A stretch of DNA of 64,000 nucleotides from Mesorhizobium sp. YM1C-6-2. Lineage in GTDB: Bacteria > Pseudomonadota > Alphaproteobacteria > Rhizobiales > Rhizobiaceae. The notes under the pieces were generated by a model. That model was not told the DNA's origin. It searched no databases and saw only the letters and a program-made list of their open reading frames with translations. Shown here piece by piece: positions 25,924-36,037 of the stretch. The stretch is taken from the NCBI RefSeq assembly GCF_003666685.1, contig NZ_RCIZ01000001.1, positions 248,001 to 312,000 on the forward strand. The letters are read 5' to 3'. The translations under genes were made by a program, and so were the position numbers. The stretch's first letter is position 1. Each line of letters opens with the position of its first letter.

Positions 25924-27246
25924 TCACAGCGCCTGGGTCGTGTAGTCGCCTTCGGGCTCGTAGAGTCCGTCCTCGATCGAGGTCTTGTGCACGACCTTGA
26001 GCTTGCCGTCCTCGACCTTGGAGATGTTCTGGATGCCGAAGCACTGGTGGATCTTGCCGTTGAAGGTCTTCTTGCCTTGCGGGTGCTCCGGCCCCTCGGC
26101 GAATTCGGTCAGCGCCTCGGTCGCCTCGACGAGCTTGGCGCGGTCCTCCGGACCCTTGTAGCCGGCATCCTCCATCGCCTTCTTGATGACGTAGAGCGTC
26201 TCCCAGCAGCCGAACATGTGCGCGGCGGTCGAGACGTCCTTCGGATCGTCCACGGACGCGCCGTTGTCGTCGATGCCGACCGCTGCGCGATAGGCCTTCA
26301 TGGCATCGCTGTCGTCGGCCTGCGCATAGCGCGGCGCGCCTTCCCAGAAATGGCTGCCGTCCAGGAATTCGAGGCCGGGGCTGTTGATGTCCACCGCCTC
26401 CAGGCTGTCGATGAAGCCGAAGAGTTGCGGCCGGTTGGAGCCGTAGAACTCGCCGAGTTCCTTGACGAAGGTCAGCACTGCCGGCCCGACCATCACGTGA
26501 TAGATGACGTCGGTGTCGGAGGGAATCTGCGGGAAGTATTTGGTGAAACTGCTTTCCGTCGGCGGAATGGCGATCTGTGCCACCACGTCCGCCCCTTGCG
26601 CCTTGAGCGCCGGCGGCAGGTAGTCGCGGTGGTCATAGCCGAAGGCGAAGTCGGGGAAGATCTGGCAGACCTTCTTGCCGGCATTGGCGGCGATCCACGG
26701 CGCCATCGCCTGGATCTGGCTCTTCACGTCGGTGATGCCGGGCTGGAAGACGTAGCGATTGAGCTTGGTCGACGCGACGTGGTGGCCTTCCGACACGACG
26801 AAGTAGGGCAGCTTGAATTCGCCGGCCACCGGGGCGGAGCCGATGACGACGTGGGAGAACAGAGTGCCGTAGGCGACGTCCACCTTGTGCTGGGTCGCGA
26901 ACTTGCCGACCACTTCCGCGCCGCGGCCGGGATCGGTGCCGTCGTCCTCGACGATTATCTCGACCGGCCGTCCAGTAATGCCGCCGGCGTCGTTGATCGC
27001 CTTGATCGCGGCGTTGGTGGTCTTCTCGTACCAGCGGCCGTAGGCGGCGCCGATGCCGGTGCGGTGCGCCTGGAAGCCGATCTTGATCGGCGCCGAGGAC
27101 TGGGCCTGCGCGTAGCGCACGAAGCCGGGCCCGGCGACAATCGGGCCGGCGACCAGTCCCGCGGCTGTCGCGCCGAGCCCCTTCAGCGTGCTGCGGCGGG
27201 AAATCTTCTTGCGGAAAATGGAGCTCGAATCGCGATTGTCGGTCAT
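25924..27246 (-). CDS. ABC transporter substrate-binding protein, Liv type
   Basis: A 440-residue periplasmic binding protein (peripla_BP_6/Leu-Ile-Val family). It has a twin-arginine signal: SRRSTLKGL around residues 16-24, then a hydrophobic stretch and AQAQ cleavage near residue 50. The mature part begins IKIGFQAHRTGIGAAYG; family blocks include GRPVEIIVEDDGTDPGRGAEV and NRPQLFGFIDSLE. Tat export hints at folding before export. It is the first gene of the liv operon. The ligand is unknown; nicotinate-type acids are suggested only by the neighbourhood. Confidence 0.88.
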   Translation of the reverse strand: MTDNRDSSSIFRKKISRRSTLKGLGATAAGLVAGPIVAGPGFVRYAQAQSSAPIKIGFQAHRTGIGAAYGRWYEKTTNAAIKAINDAGGITGRPVEIIVEDDGTDPGRGAEVVGKFATQHKVDVAYGTLFSHVVIGSAPVAGEFKLPYFVVSEGHHVASTKLNRYVFQPGITDVKSQIQAMAPWIAANAGKKVCQIFPDFAFGYDHRDYLPPALKAQGADVVAQIAIPPTESSFTKYFPQIPSDTDVIYHVMVGPAVLTFVKELGEFYGSNRPQLFGFIDSLEAVDINSPGLEFLDGSHFWEGAPRYAQADDSDAMKAYRAAVGIDDNGASVDDPKDVSTAAHMFGCWETLYVIKKAMEDAGYKGPEDRAKLVEATEALTEFAEGPEHPQGKKTFNGKIHQCFGIQNISKVEDGKLKVVHKTSIEDGLYEPEGDYTTQAL

Positions 27247-27386
27247 GCGGGGTCCCCTGGTTTCGCGTTGTCCTGAACTGTGGAAGACAGCCGTCCGTCT
27301 GCCCTTGGCGGCGGCGAGGAAATCGTGTGTCGCTGAAAACTATCCATCAATCCGGATGCTGGCAACATCGTTGCCGCAAGGGCATG

Positions 27387-28871
27387 TCAGGCAGCCGTCG
27401 GGGTGGAAAGCAGCCACAGTCCGAGCACCGTATAGGCGATCATCAGCACGGTCAGCGGCAACTGGCTGAGAAAAGCGGCGCGGGCCGTTCCGTGCAGACG
27501 GAAAGCCAGGCGGTGCGCGGCGAGAACCGCGATTATGTGGCCGAGGACGATCGCCGCGGCTTGCGCGTTCCAGATCGTCCAGGCCGCGTCGGAGCCGGCC
27601 GCGATCGCCGCCATCACCGGCATATGCGCTGTGCCGAACAGGTTCCAGCCGAGCGAAAAGGGATCGGACAGCGCCACCAGCGCGTACTGGCCGTTGACCA
27701 GCAGAGCTGCGAGATAGTGCGAGAAGTGATAGGCAAGCGCGATCGGCACGATCGACCACACGAAGGTGCCGGCAACTCCGGCCAGAGCATGCCGGCTCCC
27801 GACCAGCCGTTCGCCGGCGAGGACGCAGAGAAGGAAAACGGCGGCGAGCGCCGCGCATGCGGCGATCAGTCCGACCGAGTTGGTTCCGATCAACGCGGTG
27901 CGGCCGGGATATTCGAGCGGGTTGAGGCCGTTCAGGCCGAACCAGAAGAAGGTTCTCGACAGCCCGTCGAAGGAAACCGAAGCGAGAGCGAAAAGCAGGA
28001 AGAGCGTGCCGCTCAACGGCAGCGCCCGCGTGCCGGCGAGTTTCGCCCCCGGCAGGCAGAGGAACAGTTCGCCGTTTCCGTCCTTGGATCGGGTTCTCAC
28101 CAAAATCCCGAACCGTGCAACCATGCCGAAGAACACAGAGAGGAATTCGCCGCGCCGGCTCCATCCTTCGAAGCCGAAGATGAGCATCATGACGAAGCTG
28201 AACGTCCAGTAGATCGTCACCGCCCAGGCGAGCCGCCCGGGATCGTCGGGCGCCGGATAGATGAGCTCGAACCATGCGAAGTCGAGGAAAAGCGCCATTG
28301 CAGGCCACATGCCGATCAGCGCAGGGAGCCGCAGAAGCGACGCTCTGCCGAGCACCGCCGACACGATCCTCCACGGGCCGTACCAGGGGTTGATCCATGC
28401 CCAGAAGTTTCCGAACAGGCCTTGGATCAACGTCAGCCCGACCCACAGGAGCGTCCAAATGGTCAGGGGCAAGGGGTTTGAGAGCGGGTCGCGACTGCCG
28501 AACAGCCCGGCGGCGACCAGCACGGCGAGGACGACGAAGGAGATCAGGCTGAGCGGAAGCCGCAGCGCCTCTCCCGAGATGCCGCCAAGCCTCAGCCTTG
28601 CAGCCCAGACCTTTTCCAGCGCCTCCGCCCAAACGAAGAACAGCACGAAAAAGCTCGCCGCCACCGCCAGCGCCCCGCCGACGATATAGTGTCCGGTCGG
28701 CAGCAGCAGCACGTGACCCCGGTCGGAGGCATGGGCAAAGGCATGGCCGGGGAGGAGAGGTGCGAGCAAGCACGACAAGGCGAAACCTTGCCGGAGCAGG
28801 CGCCCGATGTTGCCGGAGGGGAGTTTGATGGGCGGCGCGCCGCGCGAGGCTTTCGCTTCAGACGGGCCCAC
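27387..28871 (-). CDS. Polytopic membrane protein of unknown function
   Basis: A 494-residue protein with an N-terminal signal or anchor (ALSCLLAPLLPGHAFAHA near residue 30) and about twelve further hydrophobic segments, so it is an integral inner-membrane protein. Conserved-looking polar spots are GHYIVGG near 60, the Trp-rich loop FWAWINPWYGPW near 155 and AYHFSHYLAALLVNGQY near 380, whose histidines could bind metal or haem. I do not recognise the family. It starts at GTG 28871, nine bases after pncB, and is probably co-transcribed with pncB. A transporter of nicotinate or another NAD precursor is one possibility by context alone. Confidence 0.7.
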   Translation of the reverse strand: MGPSEAKASRGAPPIKLPSGNIGRLLRQGFALSCLLAPLLPGHAFAHASDRGHVLLLPTGHYIVGGALAVAASFFVLFFVWAEALEKVWAARLRLGGISGEALRLPLSLISFVVLAVLVAAGLFGSRDPLSNPLPLTIWTLLWVGLTLIQGLFGNFWAWINPWYGPWRIVSAVLGRASLLRLPALIGMWPAMALFLDFAWFELIYPAPDDPGRLAWAVTIYWTFSFVMMLIFGFEGWSRRGEFLSVFFGMVARFGILVRTRSKDGNGELFLCLPGAKLAGTRALPLSGTLFLLFALASVSFDGLSRTFFWFGLNGLNPLEYPGRTALIGTNSVGLIAACAALAAVFLLCVLAGERLVGSRHALAGVAGTFVWSIVPIALAYHFSHYLAALLVNGQYALVALSDPFSLGWNLFGTAHMPVMAAIAAGSDAAWTIWNAQAAAIVLGHIIAVLAAHRLAFRLHGTARAAFLSQLPLTVLMIAYTVLGLWLLSTPTAA

Positions 28872-28880
28872 GCCAGACCC

Positions 28881-30188
28881 TCACACCTTCACGAGCTGCT
28901 CGACGCGGTCTTCCTCGCCGAAGACACGCAGATAACGCTTGATCTCCCGCAGGTCGCCGGTCGCCTTTGCGGGGTTGTCGGAAAGCTTGACCGCGGGCCG
29001 CCCGTTCGCCTCGGTCACCTTGCAGACCAGCGAGATGGCGTTCAGCCCGTCGGTCTCCTGCGGTGCGCAATCCTCGAAATCATTGGTCAGGTTGGTGCCC
29101 CAGCCGAACGACATGCGCACCTTGCCGCGGAAATGCTTGTAGGTTTCGACGATCGTGTCGACGTCCAGCCCGTCGGAGAAGATGAGCAGCTTCTTCCTGG
29201 GGTCGACGCCCTTCTCGCGCCACCACGAAATGATCTTCTCGCCGCCCTCGATCGGCGGCGCGCTGTCGGGGCGGAAGCCGGTCCAGCCGGCGACCCAGTC
29301 CGGCGCGTCGCGCAGGAACGCAGTTGTGCCGAAGGCGTCCGGCAGCACGATCAGCAGATTGCCGCCATAGTAGCGCTGCCAGTCCTGCAGAACCTTGTAG
29401 GGGGAGGCGCGCAGCTCATCCTCGTTGTCCGCGAGCGCGGCGAGCACCATCGGCAACTCATGCGCGTTGGTGCCGAGCGCCTCGAGGTCGGTGTCCATGG
29501 CGAGCTTCACATTGGAGGTGCCGGTGAAGGCTTCGCCGATGCCTTCCTTCAGCGCCTCGACGCACCAGCGCTGCCAGAGGAAGGAGTGCCGCCGCCGCGT
29601 ACCGAAATCCGATATCGTGATACCCGGCAGCGCGCGCAGCCGCTCGGTCTTGTCCCACATCTTGGCCTTGGCGCGCGCATAGAGCACGTCGAGCGCGAAG
29701 GGTCCGAAATCCTTCATCGCCGTGCGCGAACGCAACTCGTTGATGATGGCGAGCGCCGGGATCTCCCACATCGTGGTGTACATCCAAGGGCCCGGGAATT
29801 CGAGTTCGTATTGCCCGTCGCGCTTCCGGAGCTCGTACTCCGGCAGCCGGAAGTCCTCCAGCCACGCCAGGAATTCGGGCTCGAATATCTGCTTGCGGCC
29901 GTAGAAAGTATTGCCGCCCAGCCAGATCATCTCCTTCTTGGTGAAACGCAGCGTACGCGCATGGTCGAGCTGCTCGCGCAGCTCCTGCTCGTCGATCTCG
30001 TCGGCGAGCCGGACGGAGGTCTTGCGGTTGATCAGCGAGAAGGTGGCGTCGACCTTGGGATACATGCCCCAGATCATCTGCAGCATCAGCAGCTTGTAGA
30101 AGTCCGTGTCGAGCAGGCTGCGCGCGATCGGATCCAGCTTCCAGGTGTGGTTGTACACACGTGTCGCGATATCGGTTCTTGTCGCCAT
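28881..30188 (-). CDS. pncB: Nicotinate phosphoribosyltransferase
   Basis: A 435-residue enzyme that makes nicotinate mononucleotide from nicotinate, PRPP and ATP in the Preiss-Handler route. Diagnostic blocks are the N-terminal [15 protein letters not shown] near residue 29, [14 protein letters not shown] near 192, [22 protein letters not shown] in part near 219 (phosphorylated-His region) and [18 protein letters not shown] near 335 with SFGWGTNL. Length is normal for the alphaproteobacterial form. With PncA at 21502 it forms a complete nicotinamide-to-NaMN salvage pair flanking the catabolic genes. Confidence 0.95.
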   Translation of the reverse strand: MATRTDIATRVYNHTWKLDPIARSLLDTDFYKLLMLQMIWGMYPKVDATFSLINRKTSVRLADEIDEQELREQLDHARTLRFTKKEMIWLGGNTFYGRKQIFEPEFLAWLEDFRLPEYELRKRDGQYELEFPGPWMYTTMWEIPALAIINELRSRTAMKDFGPFALDVLYARAKAKMWDKTERLRALPGITISDFGTRRRHSFLWQRWCVEALKEGIGEAFTGTSNVKLAMDTDLEALGTNAHELPMVLAALADNEDELRASPYKVLQDWQRYYGGNLLIVLPDAFGTTAFLRDAPDWVAGWTGFRPDSAPPIEGGEKIISWWREKGVDPRKKLLIFSDGLDVDTIVETYKHFRGKVRMSFGWGTNLTNDFEDCAPQETDGLNAISLVCKVTEANGRPAVKLSDNPAKATGDLREIKRYLRVFGEEDRVEQLVKV

Positions 30189-30347
30189 GCGCAGTTCCTC
30201 TTCCGCCGGCGCTTCTTCCGGCAGCGAACGCCTATAGCATCGATTTTTCAGCCGCGCGCCCTTCTTGCGGCGCTGGCACGATGGAAAGGACCGCTGGCGC
30301 GACTCGTTGCTAGGGGGGGCGGAAAGGACGCGTTGCCAGGACTAGCT

Positions 30348-30824
30348 TCAGTCCGGAACGGCCGTCAGGATGCCTCTCAGTCCCGGCGAGGGCTCCTGAT
30401 GGTTCAGGCTGTTCATCCTGTAGATTTGCGGCCGTTTACGCATTTTCTTGTGCCAGTCCCGGCCATCCCAATCGTCCCAGCGATCGCGATTCCAGCGGCG
30501 GTTGCTGTCATGGACACGGAGGCTGCCATCCGCGTCGTAGGCGAATTTCGGCGTCGCCTTCGGCCGGTAGAGGTTGGCGCGGCTGTCGCGGTCGCGTGCT
30601 TCCCGCCCCTCGCGATGATGGTGCCGCTTCTTCCAGGCGCCGCCGTCGCGGTGAAACCTGTCGCGTCGGACTACCTTTGCGTCGACCTGTGCCCGCACGA
30701 CATCCGACAGGACGCTCGCCGGTGCCGGCACGAAACCGGGCGCTGCTTGCGTCGAAGCGACGCCGGCAACCGCGAGACCCGCCGCCAGAGTGATGGCCGA
30801 CAAGTTGAAGAAAGGATTCGCCAT
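30348..30824 (-). CDS. Secreted basic protein of unknown function
   Basis: About 158 residues from ATG 30824, with GGGAG upstream; a longer frame to 30881 adds an odd Cys-containing tail. A Sec signal peptide is clear (LSAITLAAGLAVAGVASTQA). The mature chain is rich in Arg, His, Asp and Trp, with HHHREGREARDRDSR and a repeated WNRDRWDDWDGRDW pattern, so it is probably a small periplasmic or surface protein with no enzyme motif. It resembles the many rhizobial RHD-rich exported proteins of unknown role. It stands alone between pncB and the MATE gene. Confidence 0.65.
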   Translation of the reverse strand: MANPFFNLSAITLAAGLAVAGVASTQAAPGFVPAPASVLSDVVRAQVDAKVVRRDRFHRDGGAWKKRHHHREGREARDRDSRANLYRPKATPKFAYDADGSLRVHDSNRRWNRDRWDDWDGRDWHKKMRKRPQIYRMNSLNHQEPSPGLRGILTAVPD

Positions 30825-30931
30825 GGTCCCGCTCCCGCAAGGTCGGCTGCAAACATAGAGCGGACCGCGTCCCGAAGCCATATGGCGGCCAATGTTAGGG
30901 TTACCGCGTGGCTCGGGCGGGGGCGGAAGGG

Positions 30932-32329
30932 TCAGCCCTGGCGGGTGAGCCCCAGCCGGTCGCGGCGCAGCCAGCGGACTAGCAGCAGCACTGCGACGAC
31001 GGCCAGTCCCGCCGACAGGCCCATCCAGATGCCGCGGCCTTCGAGCCCGACGGGAAAGGCGAGCAGCGCGCCAAGCGGCAGGCCGACGCCCCAGTAGCCG
31101 ATCAGCGCATAGATCATCGGCACGGTGGTGTCGCGCAGGCCGCGCAGCATGCCGCCGCCCACGGCCTGAGCGCCGTCGACGATCTGGAACAGGCCGGCGA
31201 AGGCGAGGAAGATGGCCGCGAGCCGCACCACTTCGGCATTCTCGGGCGCGTCGAGGTCGAGGAAGGCGGCGATCAACATCTGCGGGAACAGGATCATTAC
31301 GGAAGCCGTCACCGCCATGAAGCCGACACCCATCGCATAGGCAGTCCAGCCCGCACGCGTCACCGCCTCGTGGTCACCGGCGCCATGCGCGCGGCCGACC
31401 CGCACGGTCACCGCCTGGCCGAGGCCCAGCGGCACCATGAAGGCCAGCGAGGCGACCTGGATTGCGATCGCATAGGCGGCGATCGAAGCCGCGCTGATCA
31501 GCCCCATCAGGAAGGATGAGGCATTGAAGATCGAGACTTCGAAAAGCAGCAGCGCGGCGATAGGCAAGCCAAGCTTCAGGAACGCCTTCAGGCGCGGCCA
31601 GTCAGCCCGCCAGAAGCGGCCGAACAGTCGGTAGCGCCGGAAGCGGCGCTCGAAGCTCACCACCCAGGCCATGCCCGCGAACATCAGCGCCGAGGACAGC
31701 GCCGTCGCTATGCCGGACCCCGGCAGGCCGAGCGCCGGGAAGCCCAGATTCCCGAACATGAGGCACCAGTTGGCGAGCACGTTGAAGGCGACCGCCGCGA
31801 ACACGATGACCAGCGCCCAGCGCGGCCGCTCCAGCGCCGAGATGAAGGAGCGCAGCACCAGGTAGCCGTAGAATGGCAGATTCGCCCACATCAGCGTGTG
31901 CACATAGGAGCCGGCCATGGCGGCCAGCCGCGGCTCCTGCCCCATGGCCTTCAGGATCGTCTCGGCCTGCCACAGGAAGAACCAGATCGGGATCGACACC
32001 ATGATGGAGAGCCACAGGCCCTGCCGCACGGTGCGGCGCACGTCACGCACCGAATGGCGCTTGCGGCCGAGTTCGATGGCGATCATCGGCGAGGCCGCCG
32101 TCATCAGGCCGAGCCCGAAGATCATCGGCATGAAATAGAGGTTGGCGCCGAGCGAACCGGCGGCAAGCGCGTCGGGCCCGAGCCGTCCCATCATCAGGAC
32201 GTCGGTCGCCGTCATCGCCGTCTGGCCGAGATTCGTCAGGATCATCGGCCAGGAAAGCTGCAGCATGGCGCGCATTTCCTCGCGCCACGGATTTCCCGGG
32301 GCTCGCACCCCGGCGTCGATCGAAGACAT
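30932..32329 (-). CDS. MATE family efflux transporter
   Basis: A 465-residue multidrug/toxin extrusion type exporter with twelve predicted membrane helices in two homologous halves. The family block near the N-terminus is SWPMILTNLGQTAMTATDVLMMG, shown in part, followed by LGANLYFMP; the second half repeats the pattern at FEVSIFNASSFLMGLIS. NorM-like proteins use Na+ or H+ antiport. Substrate unknown. It lies 31 bases after aroA in the same direction. Confidence 0.88.
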   Translation of the reverse strand: MSSIDAGVRAPGNPWREEMRAMLQLSWPMILTNLGQTAMTATDVLMMGRLGPDALAAGSLGANLYFMPMIFGLGLMTAASPMIAIELGRKRHSVRDVRRTVRQGLWLSIMVSIPIWFFLWQAETILKAMGQEPRLAAMAGSYVHTLMWANLPFYGYLVLRSFISALERPRWALVIVFAAVAFNVLANWCLMFGNLGFPALGLPGSGIATALSSALMFAGMAWVVSFERRFRRYRLFGRFWRADWPRLKAFLKLGLPIAALLLFEVSIFNASSFLMGLISAASIAAYAIAIQVASLAFMVPLGLGQAVTVRVGRAHGAGDHEAVTRAGWTAYAMGVGFMAVTASVMILFPQMLIAAFLDLDAPENAEVVRLAAIFLAFAGLFQIVDGAQAVGGGMLRGLRDTTVPMIYALIGYWGVGLPLGALLAFPVGLEGRGIWMGLSAGLAVVAVLLLVRWLRRDRLGLTRQG

Positions 32330-32360
32330 GGCCTTGCCTGTCGGTTGGGTGTCGGCGACT

Positions 32361-33755
<1,395 letters not shown>

Positions 33756-33841
33756 CTATCATGGCTTCGGGCGACGGTCATCCCCTCCGAAACCGCCCTA
33801 CAGGGCTGTCCGGCCTGATTGAAAAAGGCCTCGTTTTAGCT

Positions 33842-33870
33842 TTGACAGGGCACACGATCTGTGGCTATGG
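33842..33870 (+). promoter_or_regulatory. Sigma-70-like promoter of the TIGR02300 gene
   Basis: TTGACA at 33842-33847 is followed after 17 bases by CTATGG at 33865-33870, in the divergent gap with aroA and 30 bases before the coding start. The -35 box is perfect; the -10 box is a typical alphaproteobacterial variant. Confidence 0.6.
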
Positions 33871-33899
33871 GGACCCGAAATCACGGACGAGGATTGGCA

Positions 33900-34283
33900 G
33901 TGGCGAAATCCGAACTTGGCACCAAACGCATAGACCCCGAGACGGGTCGCAAATTCTACGACCTCAACAAGGACCCGGTCGTTTCTCCCTACACGGGCAA
34001 GAGCTACCCGCGGACCTACTTCGAATCCGGCAACGAGAAGCCGGTAGAGGAAGAAGAGGTAGAGGAGAAGGAACTCGACGCCGAGGACGATGCTCCCGAG
34101 GTGATCTCGCTCGAGGACGCGGACGACGAGGCGAAGAGTGGCGACGACATCCCTGACATGGACGATGACGAGGATGTCGATCTTGGCGACGATGAGGACG
34201 ACACCTTCCTCGAGGACGAGGAAGAGGAAGACGACGACGTCACCGACATCATCGGCGTCGGCGAGGACGAGGACGACGCCTGA
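33900..34283 (+). CDS. TIGR02300 family acidic protein
   Basis: A 127-residue protein with a conserved N-terminal zinc-ribbon-like remnant (ELGTKRIDPETGRKFYDLNK, then PVVSPYTGKSYPRTYF) and a long acidic tail from residue 48 made mostly of Glu and Asp. This is the TIGR02300 family, confined largely to Alphaproteobacteria; function unknown. I chose GTG 33900 because GAGG lies seven bases ahead and because the family begins at AKSELGTK. The usual partner aroA is divergent. Confidence 0.88.
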   Translation: MAKSELGTKRIDPETGRKFYDLNKDPVVSPYTGKSYPRTYFESGNEKPVEEEEVEEKELDAEDDAPEVISLEDADDEAKSGDDIPDMDDDEDVDLGDDEDDTFLEDEEEEDDDVTDIIGVGEDEDDA

Positions 34284-34377
34284 CGTTTTCGCGCGCCCGC
34301 AGGCCGGGCGCTGGCAGGATTCAAGGGCTTCGGCGGGCCATTCGAAATAAGCGCGCCGGAAGGCTTGATCTTGCAGT

Positions 34378-34400
34378 GAGGCGGCGCTAGAAGCCGCCTC
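34378..34400 (+). terminator. Putative terminator hairpin after the TIGR02300 gene
   Basis: GAGGCGGC (34378-34385) pairs with GCCGCCTC (34393-34400) around a 7-base loop, about 95 bases after the stop codon and upstream of tRNA-Ala. The following CTGATCTCTT is only moderately T-rich, so strength is uncertain. Confidence 0.5.
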
Positions 34401-34443
34401 CTGATCTCTTCGCCGGAAACGGCGCCGGCCGCAGGCCGGGTGT

Positions 34444-34519
<76 letters not shown>

Positions 34520-34825
34520 AATTCTCTTTAGAGTTCCGCAACCATTAGCCCGCCTCTGGAAGGCGTCGCATTTTCCGCGGCTCGCGAAGATTAGCTAGCC
34601 ACCTGGTATTGGGCGATCTGGAGCTTCCGCAGAGACCCTTATTTTAACGTTCGGTCTCTACTGGTCGAGTTCTATAATCCGATGTTTGGATCAATGCGGG
34701 CCCTACGCGGCAGGTAGCCTATTCAATCGGCAACCCGCATCCGACTTGCCAGCCTTACGCATTCCCGACAGGCTCCCCGCCATTCCTTCCATCCACCGTT
34801 CGATGTCTGCGTTTGCGACGCACGA
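34520..34825. other. AT-richer non-coding stretch downstream of tRNA-Ala
   Basis: About 300 bases without a convincing gene. Composition is visibly lower in G+C than the flanks (for example CCTTATTTTAACGTTC and GTTCTATAATCC). No integrase, no repeat of the tRNA 3' end and no IS end could be found. It may be a decayed insertion at the tRNA or simply the leader region of the next operon. Confidence 0.5.
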
Positions 34826-34888
34826 TTGACATCGGTGCGAAGGTCGGCCTAGGTTGCTATTCACAAATGTGAGAATTTTGCACATTTG
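34826..34888 (+). promoter_or_regulatory. Promoter and palindromic operator of the sugar/polyol operon
   Basis: TTGACA at 34826-34831 is followed after about 17-18 bases by CTAGGT/TAGGTT (34849-34855). Immediately downstream, CAAATGTG (34864-34871) and CACATTTG (34881-34888) form a perfect inverted repeat with a 9-base spacer, which would cover the transcription start. The SorC regulator encoded in the same operon (38607) is the obvious candidate ligand-responsive repressor; that pairing is inferred. Confidence 0.65.
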
Positions 34889-34919
34889 CTGTCATCAACG
34901 AGCCGATGGGAGGAATACC

Positions 34920-35909
34920 ATGCTCGACCGCCGTACCATTCTGACACGCATTGCATTCGCCGTTTCCACTCTTTCGCTTGCCGCCGGTCTCGGTCTTTCG
35001 ACCGCGCAGGCCGAGGGCCTCAAGATCGGCTTCAGCCAGGTGACGCTCCAGTCGCCCTTCTATGTCCAGCTCCGCAACGGCGCCGAGGCGGCCGCCAAGG
35101 CCGGCGGCGACACGCTGATCTTCCTCGACGCCAATGGCGACGTCTCCAAGCAGAACAACGACATCCAGGATCTGATCACCCAGGGCGTGAACGCGCTGAT
35201 CATCAATCCGGTCAATCCGGACGCAGTCGTGCCCTCGCTCGAGGCCGCCAAGGCCGCCGGCATACCGGTCATCACCGTCGACCGTTCGATCAACGGCGAA
35301 GGCGTGACCGCGCATATCGGCCGTGACAACAAGGCGATGGGCAAGCTGGTCGGCGAAGCCGTGGTGAAGAAGCTCGCGGATGCCGGCGTCCAGGGCGCCA
35401 AGATCATCGAGATCCAGGGCGATGCCGGCGGCGCCGTCATGATGGACCGCCGCGACGGCTTCCACGCAGCCATCGAAGGCTCCGGCCACACGATCGTCGA
35501 AGGCCCTTACGCCGAATACATCCGTTCGAATGCGGTGACTGCGATGCAGGATCTGCTGCAGGCCAATACGGACGTCAAGGTCGTCTACGCGCACAATGAC
35601 GACATGGCGCTCGGCGCGCTGCAGGTGCTGACCGAGAACAACCGCAGCGACGTGCTCGTCTCGGGCGTCGACGGCCTGTCGGAAGCGCTGCAGCTCATGG
35701 AAAGCGGCGGCAACTACGTCGCCACGGCGCTGAACGATCCGCAATATCTCGGCGACGTGACCATCCAGGTCGCGCGCGAAGCCGCTGCCGGCCGCGAGGT
35801 TCCCGACTTCGTCGACGCCGGCACGAAGCTCGTCACGCCCGAGAATGTCAGCGAATTCCCGCATGATGGGCTGTTCGCGGAGTACCGGCCGAAAGTGATC
35901 GGCCAGTAA
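34920..35909 (+). CDS. Ribose/xylose-type ABC sugar-binding protein
   Basis: A 329-residue periplasmic binding protein of the RbsB family (peripla_BP_4). The signal peptide spans residues 1-28 (TLSLAAGLGLSTAQA). The mature part begins LKIGFSQVTLQSPFYVQL; further blocks are DLITQGVNALIINPVNPDA, VITVDRSINGEG and VYAHNDDMALGALQVL, all standard for ribose-, allose- and inositol-type binding proteins. ATG 34920 is preceded by GGGAGGAA. A strong stem-loop follows the gene. The ligand is probably a monosaccharide or polyol handled by the dehydrogenase and kinase downstream. Confidence 0.9.
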   Translation: MLDRRTILTRIAFAVSTLSLAAGLGLSTAQAEGLKIGFSQVTLQSPFYVQLRNGAEAAAKAGGDTLIFLDANGDVSKQNNDIQDLITQGVNALIINPVNPDAVVPSLEAAKAAGIPVITVDRSINGEGVTAHIGRDNKAMGKLVGEAVVKKLADAGVQGAKIIEIQGDAGGAVMMDRRDGFHAAIEGSGHTIVEGPYAEYIRSNAVTAMQDLLQANTDVKVVYAHNDDMALGALQVLTENNRSDVLVSGVDGLSEALQLMESGGNYVATALNDPQYLGDVTIQVAREAAAGREVPDFVDAGTKLVTPENVSEFPHDGLFAEYRPKVIGQ

Positions 35910-35935
35910 GAGGCTCGGGAACGAGCATCCTCCCA

Positions 35936-35970
35936 GCTTCGCGGGGCCTGTTTCATTGGCCTCGCGAAGC
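35936..35970 (+). terminator. Intercistronic stem-loop after the sugar-binding protein gene
   Basis: A 13-bp stem (35936-35948 with 35958-35970, one G-T pair) with a 9-base loop and no T-run. It resembles the mRNA-stabilising hairpins found after binding-protein genes and may keep the 34920 gene expressed above its downstream partners. Confidence 0.65.
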
Positions 35971-36037
35971 AAGGGTCAGCGCCGCGGTCGCTGCCGCGGC
36001 TGAATGAAACCAGACCATCCAGCGGAACATTCCCATC

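Noticed and set aside
25210-31097. Very long plus-strand open frames (25210-27276, 28689-31097)
   Set aside because: They cross several well-supported minus-strand genes and intergenic gaps and show no motif, signal peptide or ribosome-binding site of their own.
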